Below are positions 8,818-13,272 of a DNA stretch of 13,272 nt, piece by piece; the stretch's first letter is position 1; each line of letters begins with the position of its first letter. Location: positions 1 to 13,272 of the forward strand of contig JAKAMV010000179.1 of the NCBI GenBank assembly GCA_021812735.1. Direction: 5' to 3'. A program made the position numbers and the translations under genes. The DNA comes from Chloroflexota bacterium (GTDB lineage Bacteria; Chloroflexota; Limnocylindria; Limnocylindrales; CSP1-4). The notes beneath the pieces were generated by a model. It did not search any database, was not told the DNA's origin, and worked only from the letters and a program-made list of their open reading frames with translations.

Positions 8818-9563
8818 CCGCCATCCCGCCCGACCACACGCCATCCGGCGCCTCAACCGGGGCCGGCAACGCCGCCGGCGCGGGCGAGGTCCGCGTCATG
8901 TTCGACCGCATCGCCGGCCAGTACGACCTGATGAACCTGCTCATCTCCGCGTTCCAGGAGCCGCGCTGGCGACGGCGCCTCGTGGACGCCGCGGGGCTGC
9001 GGGCCGGAGGGTCCGCGCTCGACGTGGCGTCCGGGACGGGCAAGGTGGCCGCGGACCTCCAGGCGCGCGTGGGCGCGGCCGGGCGGGTGCTGGGCGTGGA
9101 CCTCTCGCCGGGGATGACAGCCGTCGCCCAGCGCCGGTATCAGCACCGTCCCGGCCTCGGCTATCTGGTGGGCAACGCGATGGACCTGCCCACCCGCGAT
9201 GGCGAGTTCGACGCGGCGACCATCGCCTTCGGCATGCGCAACCTGCCGGACTACCGCAGGGGCTTCGCCGAGATGGCGCGATCGGTCCGGCCCGGCGGGC
9301 GCGTTCTGTGCCTCGAGATCGCGCGGCCGCGGAGTCCGCTGGCGCGCTTCATGCGCTGGTGGTTCGACCGGATCGTCCCGCTCATCGGCTGGGTGGCGGG
9401 TCAGGGGCCCGCGTACGGATATCTGGTCCGGAGCGTCCAGGCCTACCCGTCACCCGAGCGCATCGCCGAGATCATGGCCGAGGCCGGACTCGTGGACGTG
9501 CGCTGGACCGGCCTCACCGGCGGCATCGTCACCCTGCACGAGGGGACCGTCCCGGAGCGGTAG
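8814..9563 (+). CDS. menG: Demethylmenaquinone methyltransferase MenG/UbiE
   Basis: SAM-dependent C-methyltransferase making menaquinone from demethylmenaquinone, the last step of the pathway. The 249-residue protein has an N-terminal Ala/Gly-rich stretch (about residues 5-25), then the UbiE signature VMFDRIAGQYDLMN. SAM-binding motif I is LDVASGTGKVA (Asp70 begins the loop). DLPTRDGEFDAATIAFGMRNLPDY and SVRPGGRVLCLEIARP are typical UbiE/COQ5 blocks. AYGYLVRSVQAYPSPE and the C-terminal GLTGGIVTLHEG also fit. Context makes menaquinone, not ubiquinone, the substrate. The ATG overlaps the menE-hydrolase stop as ATGA; a weak GGAG lies at 8799-8802. It is the last gene of the operon, followed by a palindrome and repeats. 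Confidence 0.94.
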   Translation: MTAIPPDHTPSGASTGAGNAAGAGEVRVMFDRIAGQYDLMNLLISAFQEPRWRRRLVDAAGLRAGGSALDVASGTGKVAADLQARVGAAGRVLGVDLSPGMTAVAQRRYQHRPGLGYLVGNAMDLPTRDGEFDAATIAFGMRNLPDYRRGFAEMARSVRPGGRVLCLEIARPRSPLARFMRWWFDRIVPLIGWVAGQGPAYGYLVRSVQAYPSPERIAEIMAEAGLVDVRWTGLTGGIVTLHEGTVPER

Positions 9564-9575
9564 GGAAGCCCTCGG

Positions 9576-9590
9576 CGCGGGAGTCCCGCG
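9576..9590 (+). terminator. Palindrome after the men operon, possible weak terminator
   Basis: Thirteen bases after the menG stop, CGCGGGAGTCCCGCG is a perfect odd-length palindrome (7-bp arms around one central G). As RNA it could form a five-pair stem with a five-base loop. A second hairpin, GGCGGA-TCCTC-TCCGCC, follows at 9592-9608 and overlaps repeat A1. Neither is followed by a T tract, so intrinsic termination is uncertain. Position at the end of the operon, in a convergent intergenic gap, is the main support. Confidence 0.35.
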
Positions 9591-9643
9591 GGGCGGATCC
9601 TCTCCGCCGGGCGCCGATTCCGGGCCGTTCGCGAATCGCGGAA
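9591..9643 (+). repeat. Dispersed repeat element, copy A1
   Basis: A 53-bp element running from GGGCGGATCCTCTCCGCC to the core TTCGCGAATCGCGGAA at 9628-9643. It matches copy A2 at 9853-9905 at about 48 of 53 positions in the same orientation. Reverse-complemented, its core and the adjoining CCCGGAA also match copies B1 and B2 on the other side of the regulator. Its left end can form a GGCGGA/TCCGCC hairpin that A2 does not preserve. Confidence 0.85.
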
Positions 9644-9661
9644 CGGCTCCAGCGGGCTTCT

Positions 9662-9850
9662 CTGGCCTCCCGCGGGCCGCGCTGGCCTCCCGCGGGCCAC
9701 CGCGCTGGCCTCCCGCTGGCCTCCCGCGGGCCACCGCGCTGGCCTCCCGCTGGCCTCCCGCTTGCCTCCCGCTGGCCTCCCGCGGGCCACTGCGCCGGCC
9801 ACCGCGCTGGCCTCCCGCTTGCCTCCCGCTTGCCTCCCGCTGGCCGCCCG
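9662..9850. repeat. Tandem repeat array of 11-bp and 12-bp units
   Basis: Twelve copies of an 11-bp unit, CTGGCCTCCCG or one-base variants (CTTGCCTCCCG, CTGGCCGCCCG), start at 9662, 9682, 9705, 9716, 9739, 9750, 9761, 9772, 9807, 9818, 9829 and 9840. A second unit, CGGGCCACCGCG (12 bp), is interspersed at 9693, 9727 and as a diverged doublet at 9783-9806, with a 9-bp short form at 9673. With A the 11-mer, B the 12-mer and b its short form, the order is A b A B AA B AAAA BB AAAA. The minus strand is rich in GGGAGG runs. This looks like a minisatellite and copy number probably varies between strains. Confidence 0.9.
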
Positions 9851-9852
9851 CT

Positions 9853-9905
9853 GGGCGAATCCTCTCCGCCGGAGGCCGAATCCGGGCCGTTCGCGAATCG
9901 CGGAG
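9853..9905 (+). repeat. Dispersed repeat element, copy A2
   Basis: Second 53-bp copy, direct with A1 and bracketing the tandem array with it. The core at 9890-9904 ends directly beside the regulator's stop codon (9906-9908 on the minus strand). Five mismatches separate it from A1, including the change that breaks the left hairpin. It could serve as the 3' flank or terminator of the regulator gene. Confidence 0.85.
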
Positions 9906-10202
9906 CTAGCGCGGGGCTGGAGGGCGCCAGACGTCTGTGCCCGCCAGCCACGCGGTGATCTGCCGCAAGGTGTTCGGATTGATCTGGTAGAGCGCGCCAC
10001 GGCGGTCAAGCCGGTAGGGAAACGACCGTATGAGGCCGGCATCCTCGAGGAGACGGAGTTGTCGCGAGACGGCGGGTCGGCTGAGCCCGAGCTCCTGCGC
10101 GATCGTCGACGGTCGGCGCGGCTGGACGGCGAGCAGCGCGATGATGGCCCTGCGCGTCGAGTCGGCGAGGAGCGCGATCCCAGTTCCATTGCGTCGTGCC
10201 AT
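9906..10202 (-). CDS. ArsR-like winged-helix transcriptional regulator
   Basis: A 98-residue DNA-binding protein. Residues 12-30 (LADSTRRAIIALLAVQPRR) form the first helices typical of ArsR-family regulators. PSTIAQELGLSRPAVSRQLR (31-50) is the helix-turn-helix, with the recognition helix near 41-52. LLEDAGLIRSFPYRLDRRGALYQ (51-73) is the wing. The C-terminal TLRQITAWL segment resembles short ArsR proteins that lack a separate sensor domain. I see no cysteine at all, so classic thiol metal sensing is unlikely. The frame is open upstream, but the start at 10202 begins just before homology; the upstream extension is Arg/Pro-rich translation of repeats. No Shine-Dalgarno is visible. The gene is divergent from the ABC export operon, which it may control, and converges on the men operon. 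Confidence 0.85.
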   Translation of the reverse strand: MARRNGTGIALLADSTRRAIIALLAVQPRRPSTIAQELGLSRPAVSRQLRLLEDAGLIRSFPYRLDRRGALYQINPNTLRQITAWLAGTDVWRPPAPR

Positions 10203-10255
10203 AAGCAGAGCATGACGATCGCGACTTATCTGCCGCCCACCTGCTCCTCCAGCCA

Positions 10256-10307
10256 CCGCACGCCGCCAGGTTCGTTCCGCGATTCGCGAAGCACCCGGAA
10301 CCCGCCC
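10256..10307 (-). repeat. Dispersed repeat element, copy B1
   Basis: A 52-bp element matching B2 at 50 of 52 positions. The + strand core TTCCGCGATTCGCGAA (10275-10290) is the reverse complement of the core in A1 and A2, and is followed by GCACCCGGAACC where A gives, in reverse complement, CGGCCCGGAATC. The core contains CGCGA-T-TCGCG, an odd-length palindrome like a protein-binding site. It begins 54 bp upstream of the regulator start. Confidence 0.87.
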
Positions 10308-10378
10308 GCGCCGGGGCGACGACCGCGCCGGAAGCCGCCCCCGCCGGGCGGACGACCGCGCCGGGGCGACGACCGCGC
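10307..10378. repeat. GC-rich spacer with 22-bp duplication, 50-bp period
   Basis: A 22-bp sequence beginning CGCGCCGGGGCGACGACC occurs at 10307-10328 and again at 10357-10378. Its last 11 bases, GACGACCGCGC, occur a third time at 10351-10361. The stretch lies between repeat copies B1 and B2 and has no coding signal. Confidence 0.7.
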
Positions 10379-10405
10379 AGGGCGGCGCTCGGCGGGCACA
10401 CGGCG

Positions 10406-10457
10406 CCGCACGCCGCCCGATTCGTTCCGCGATTCGCGAAGCACCCGGAACCCGCCC
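10406..10457 (-). repeat. Dispersed repeat element, copy B2
   Basis: Second 52-bp copy in the same orientation as B1, offset exactly 150 bp. The core is at 10425-10440. Only two differences from B1 (AGG to CGA just before TTCGTTCC). It lies about 135 bp upstream of the ABC ATPase gene. Confidence 0.87.
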
Positions 10458-10577
10458 CGCCCGGGGGCGGCCGCCGACCTGAGGAGGGGTACGCCCTTGG
10501 CGGCCGGCTCCTGGGCCGCCGGCTCCGAGGGGCGCCGACACAGGCGCGATGGGCAGGGGCCGGTCCGTGGCCTCCGG

Positions 10578-10583
10578 TAGGAT
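10578..10583 (+). promoter_or_regulatory. Probable -10 hexamer for the ABC operon, leaderless start
   Basis: TAGGAT fits the TANNNT form of a -10 box and ends 8 bases before the ATG at 10592. That spacing would place the transcription start at or next to the first coding base, as in leaderless transcripts. No convincing TTGACA-like -35 is seen upstream and no Shine-Dalgarno lies at the right distance. The same arrangement recurs before the GTG at 13248. Confidence 0.5.
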
Positions 10584-10591
10584 GGCCGCCC

Positions 10592-11542
10592 ATGGCAAAA
10601 CCCCCCGCGCCCGCCCAGGCGCCGCTCATCGCTGCCCGCGGCCTGACCAAGAGGTTCGGTGACTTCACCGCCGTTGACGCGATCGACTTCGATGTCGCGC
10701 CGGGCGAGAGTTTCGGCTTCCTGGGCCCAAACGGCGCGGGCAAGACGAGCACGATGCGGATGATCGGCTGCGTCTCGCCGGTAACCGCTGGCGAGCTGCG
10801 GATCCTGGGCCGAGACCCCACGACGGACGGCCCGCGCATCCGCGGCCGCCTGGGCGTGGTGCCCCAGCAGGACACGCTCGACACGGATCTCTCGGTGATG
10901 GACAACCTCGTCATCTACGGCCGCTACTTCGGGCTGACCCGGGCTGAGAGTCGGCGGCGCGCGGCCGAGCTGCTCGAGTTCGCGCAGCTGGCGGACCGGG
11001 CGGGGGACCGGGTGGACCCGCTGTCGGGCGGGATGAAGCGCCGTCTGACGATCGCCCGCGCCCTCATCAACGAGCCCTCGATCCTGCTCCTCGACGAGCC
11101 CACCACCGGCCTGGACCCGCAGGCCCGCCACCTGCTCTGGGACCGCCTGTACCGGCTCAAGCAGCGCGGCGTGACGCTCGTCCTGACCACCCATTACATG
11201 GACGAGGCCGAGCAGCTGTGCGACCGCCTGGTGGTGATGGACAAGGCCCGGATCGTCGCCGAGGGCTCGCCCCGGGAGCTCATCGAGCGCTACTCCTCCC
11301 GCGAGGTGACCGAGCTGCGCTTCCCGGTGGGGGTCCAGGAGACGCTGGCCGACGCGCAGCTCGAGGGCATCGGCGACCGGATCGACCGCCTGCCGGACCG
11401 CGTCCTCGTCTACAGCGATGACGGCGAGGCGGTGGGCCCGGCCGTTCACGCTCGCGGGCTGCGGCCTGAGACGGTCCTCGTCCGGCGCAGCTCGCTCGAG
11501 GACGTCTTCCTGCGGCTGACCGGCCGGACGCTGGTGGACTGA
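10592..11542 (+). CDS. ABC exporter ATP-binding protein, NodI/DrrA type
   Basis: The 316-residue nucleotide-binding subunit powers a three-gene ABC-2 exporter. Motifs in order are Walker A GPNGAGKTS (45-53, Lys51), Q-loop Gln92 in VVPQQD, signature LSGGM (144-148), Walker B ILLLDEP (164-170, Asp168 and Glu169) and H-loop His201 in TTHYMDEAEQ. IGCVSPVTAGEL, LDTDLSVMDNL and LLWDRLYRLKQRGVTLVL strongly resemble the NodI subfamily, as does the about 90-residue C-terminal extension ending in SLEDVFLRLTGR. NodI proteins of rhizobia export lipo-chitooligosaccharides, but most members outside rhizobia have unknown substrates, so drug, lipid or polysaccharide export are all possible. It is first in the operon; the next gene begins one base after its stop. 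Confidence 0.94.
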   Translation: MAKPPAPAQAPLIAARGLTKRFGDFTAVDAIDFDVAPGESFGFLGPNGAGKTSTMRMIGCVSPVTAGELRILGRDPTTDGPRIRGRLGVVPQQDTLDTDLSVMDNLVIYGRYFGLTRAESRRRAAELLEFAQLADRAGDRVDPLSGGMKRRLTIARALINEPSILLLDEPTTGLDPQARHLLWDRLYRLKQRGVTLVLTTHYMDEAEQLCDRLVVMDKARIVAEGSPRELIERYSSREVTELRFPVGVQETLADAQLEGIGDRIDRLPDRVLVYSDDGEAVGPAVHARGLRPETVLVRRSSLEDVFLRLTGRTLVD

Positions 11543-11543
11543 G

Positions 11544-12353
11544 GTGACGGCTCCGGCGATCCCCGAGCCGCGCCCCTCGGCCGGATACCTGGCCGCCTAC
11601 GAGCACCAGATCCTGCTCTACCTGCGCAATTGGCGCGGTTCGCTGTTCAGCAACTTCGCCCAGCCGGCCCTGTTTCTGCTCGCGATGGGGGTGGGCCTGG
11701 GTTCGTACGTGGACAAGGGCGGCGCGAACGCCACCGGCGGCGTCTCCTACCTGCAGTTCCTGGCGCCCGCGCTGCTCGTCTCGAGCGTGATGCAGGGCGC
11801 CTCGAGCGAGGGCACGTTCCCCGTGCTCGCCGGGTTCCACTGGGTTCGCCGGTACTACGCCATGTACGCGACCCCGCTGACGCCGCGCGCCATCGCCTTC
11901 GGCCAGCTGGCCTGGAACGCCACCCACGCGCTGATGGTCGGCGCCATCTTCTGCGTGATCATCGGGCTGTTCGGAGCAGCCGCAACGCCGGGGATCGTCT
12001 GGTCGGTCCCGATCGGCGTGCTGACCGGGATCGCGTTCTCCGCCCCGATCGCGGCGTTCATGAGCACCCAGCGCGACACCAACGCGTGGAACAACATCTG
12101 GCGCTTCGGCATCACGCCGCTGTTCCTGTTCAGCGGCACGTTCTTCCCGATCGACCGGCTGCCCGAGCTGATCCGCCCGATCGCCTGGCTGCTGCCCCTG
12201 TGGCACGGCGTGGACCTGGCCCGCTCGGCGGCGCTCGGCACGGTGGGGGACCAGCCGCTGCTCGCGGCGGCGCACCTCGCCATATTGCTGGCGATGGCCG
12301 TCGGCGGCACGTGGGCGATGTTCGCCATGTTCCGCCGCCAGCTGGAGAAGTAG
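11544..12353 (+). CDS. ABC-2 type permease, first of two (NodJ-like)
   Basis: Membrane subunit of 269 residues with about six hydrophobic segments (near 35-55, 67-88, 117-146, 149-174, 183-203 and 239-262) and a short cytoplasmic N-terminus. LRNWRGSLFSNFAQPALFLLAMG at the first segment and LFLFSGTFFPIDRLPE (194-209) followed by PLWHGVDLAR are ABC-2/NodJ family features. It starts at GTG 11544, one base after the ATPase stop, so the two are coupled. It probably pairs with the following permease as a heterodimer: the two are equal in length and align throughout, in particular at LFLFSGTF. Confidence 0.92.
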   Translation: MTAPAIPEPRPSAGYLAAYEHQILLYLRNWRGSLFSNFAQPALFLLAMGVGLGSYVDKGGANATGGVSYLQFLAPALLVSSVMQGASSEGTFPVLAGFHWVRRYYAMYATPLTPRAIAFGQLAWNATHALMVGAIFCVIIGLFGAAATPGIVWSVPIGVLTGIAFSAPIAAFMSTQRDTNAWNNIWRFGITPLFLFSGTFFPIDRLPELIRPIAWLLPLWHGVDLARSAALGTVGDQPLLAAAHLAILLAMAVGGTWAMFAMFRRQLEK

Positions 12354-12356
12354 GGG

Positions 12357-13166
12357 ATGGCCAGCCTGCCCGCCGCGGGCCGCATCGCCCCCGCCCGCCT
12401 GAGCGGCCGCCGCGCGGCGCTGATGGTGGAGCGCAACACGATGGCGCTGGGCTCGAGCTGGATGATGGTCCTGGGCGGCTTCTTCGAGCCGCTGTTCTAC
12501 CTGCTCTCGATCGGCTTCGGACTGGGGGGCATGGTGGGCGACGTCCCCGGCCCGGACGGGCGGCCCATCGCGTACGCGCTGTTCGTGGCGCCGGCGCTGC
12601 TGGCGAGCTCGTCCATGAACGGCGCGATCACCGAGTGCACGTTCAACTTCTTCTTCAAGCTCACCTATCAGAAGACATACGACGCGGTGCTGTCCACGCC
12701 CATGTCGCCCGGCGACGTGGCCCTGGGCGAGATCGGCTGGGCGATCATCCGGTCCACGCTCTACTCGGTCGGGTTCTTCGCGGTCCTGCTTGCGCTCGGG
12801 CTCTACCGCTCGCCGCTGGCGATCCTGGCCATCCCGGCCGCGATGCTGCTGTCCTGGGCGTTCTCCGCCGTCGCGCTCGCCCTCACCACCTGGATGCGCG
12901 GCTGGCAGGACTTCGACCTGATCTTCCTAGTCACGCTGCCGCTGTTCCTGTTCAGCGGCACGTTCTACCCGGTCACCGCATACCCGGAGGCGCTTCGCGT
13001 CCTGGTGGAGTGGACCCCGCTCTACCAGGGCGTCGCGCTCATCCGGGCCCTGGTCACCGGCATCATGGACGTCGGTGCGCTCGCGCACGTGGCCTACCTG
13101 CTGGCGATGGGCGTCGTCGGCCTCGCCGTGGTCAGCCGCCGGCTGGACCGGCTGCTCCGGAAGTAG
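12357..13166 (+). CDS. ABC-2 type permease, second of two (NodJ-like)
   Basis: A 269-residue membrane subunit, paralogous to the preceding gene. Hydrophobic segments lie near 36-59, 71-90, 122-148, 152-178, 187-207 and 239-260. VERNTMALGSSWMMVLGGFFEPLFYLL is the first membrane block and LFLFSGTFYPVTAYPE (196-211) with PLYQGVALIR matches the first permease. Start ATG 12357 lies 3 bases after the preceding stop, with GGAG at 12344-12347 as Shine-Dalgarno. Last gene of the exporter operon. GC-rich inverted bases follow (AGCGG...CCGCT around 13191-13210) with no T tract, so the terminator is unclear. Confidence 0.92.
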   Translation: MASLPAAGRIAPARLSGRRAALMVERNTMALGSSWMMVLGGFFEPLFYLLSIGFGLGGMVGDVPGPDGRPIAYALFVAPALLASSSMNGAITECTFNFFFKLTYQKTYDAVLSTPMSPGDVALGEIGWAIIRSTLYSVGFFAVLLALGLYRSPLAILAIPAAMLLSWAFSAVALALTTWMRGWQDFDLIFLVTLPLFLFSGTFYPVTAYPEALRVLVEWTPLYQGVALIRALVTGIMDVGALAHVAYLLAMGVVGLAVVSRRLDRLLRK

Positions 13167-13235
13167 CGCCTGCGGGCTCCGTTCGGTCGCCAGCGGTCGC
13201 GGGGCCGCTCGCGGGCACGCTTCGCCGACCCCGGT

Positions 13236-13241
13236 TAGCAT
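13236..13241 (+). promoter_or_regulatory. Probable -10 hexamer before a leaderless gene
   Basis: TAGCAT matches TANNNT and ends 6 bases before a GTG at 13248. Position and form are the same as for TAGGAT before the ABC ATPase gene. No -35 box is obvious. Confidence 0.4.
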
Positions 13242-13247
13242 CCCGGA

Positions 13248-13272
13248 GTGCCCAGCGCCGACCCCCGCGCGA
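13248..13272 (+). CDS. Start of a probable gene cut by the window end
   Basis: GTG followed by eight codons (Val/Met-Pro-Ser-Ala-Asp-Pro-Arg-Ala) stays open to the window end. Only the promoter-like TAGCAT just upstream and the gap of about 80 bases after the exporter operon support it. The product cannot be guessed. Confidence 0.35.

Larger units (their letters stand above)
9564..9905. other. Convergent intergenic region, repeat-filled, no gene seen
   Basis: These 342 bases separate the end of the men operon (+) from the end of the regulator gene (-). They contain a palindrome, two copies of a 53-bp direct repeat and, between them, a tandem array. Open frames cross the array on both strands, but their products are simple repeats of Leu-Ala-Ser-Arg/Pro-Pro or Arg-Glu-Ala-Ser-Gly type, as expected from repeated DNA, so I call no gene. 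Confidence 0.8.
10203..10591. other. Divergent intergenic region, repeat-filled, no gene seen
   Basis: These 389 bases separate the regulator (-) from the ABC operon (+) and must hold both promoters. They contain repeat copies B1 and B2, a GC-rich spacer with an internal 22-bp duplication, and a promoter-like hexamer just before the ATPase gene. GAGGAGGGG near 10490 resembles a Shine-Dalgarno but no plausible gene follows it. Apparent frames here are Arg/Pro-rich and have no recognisable domain. Confidence 0.7.

Noticed and set aside
6517..8856. 779-codon minus-strand open frame opposite menC/menE
   Set aside because: Same compositional shadow: no recognisable motif, and the + strand carries convincing catalytic motifs throughout.
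9662..9850. CRISPR array
   Set aside because: Units are 11-12 bp and contiguous, with no unique spacers of constant length and no cas genes nearby.
9443..10213. Open frames across the tandem array and regulator on both strands
   Set aside because: They translate the 11-bp and 12-bp units into simple repeats, or read the regulator in the wrong frame. No homology, start signal or plausible fold.
9591..10457. Terminal inverted repeats of a transposon carrying the regulator
   Set aside because: The A and B pairs are opposite in orientation, but only the short core matches between sides, there are two copies per side, no target duplication is visible and no transposase is present.
10203..10598. 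N-terminal extension of the ArsR-like regulator to 230 residues
   Set aside because: The extra sequence is Arg/Pro-rich and translates repeats B1 and B2. The ATG at 10202 lies right before the conserved domain.

Overview
The window is very GC-rich DNA (about 70% or more by eye), gene-dense, almost entirely + strand, with few Shine-Dalgarno sites and signs of leaderless starts. The gene content suggests an uncultured Chloroflexota (for example a Limnocylindria-like lineage) or a high-GC actinobacterium-like relative. That placement is inference from composition and style; no marker gene is present to settle it.

Region 1 (1-9563) is a nearly complete classical menaquinone (vitamin K2) operon in the order menF (cut by the window start), menD, menH, menB, menA, menC, menE, menG. 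Together the genes convert chorismate to isochorismate (MenF), SEPHCHC (MenD), SHCHC (MenH), o-succinylbenzoate (MenC), OSB-CoA (MenE), DHNA-CoA (MenB), demethylmenaquinone (MenA, from DHNA) and menaquinone (MenG). All seven gene junctions are 4-base ATGA or GTGA stop/start overlaps, so the set is very probably one translationally coupled transcript. The one classical step without an obvious gene is DHNA-CoA hydrolysis. The MenE protein is about 703 residues long because a second, triad-complete alpha/beta-hydrolase domain is fused to its C-terminus. That domain is an attractive candidate for the missing thioesterase, but its role is not proven by sequence.

Region 2 (9564-10591) holds one small gene, a 98-residue ArsR-like winged-helix regulator on the minus strand (9906-10202), flanked by unusual repetitive DNA. 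On its left, two direct copies of a 53-bp element bracket a tandem array built from an 11-bp and a 12-bp unit. On its right are two direct copies of a 52-bp element. All four elements share the core TTCGCGAATCGCGGAA, and the left pair points opposite to the right pair, so the regulator sits between inverted pairs.

Region 3 (10592-13166) is a three-gene ABC-2 export operon of the NodI/NodJ and DrrA/DrrB type: one ATPase and two related 269-residue permeases. The regulator is divergent from it and may control it. After the operon a promoter-like TAGCAT precedes a GTG that probably begins another gene running off the window end.
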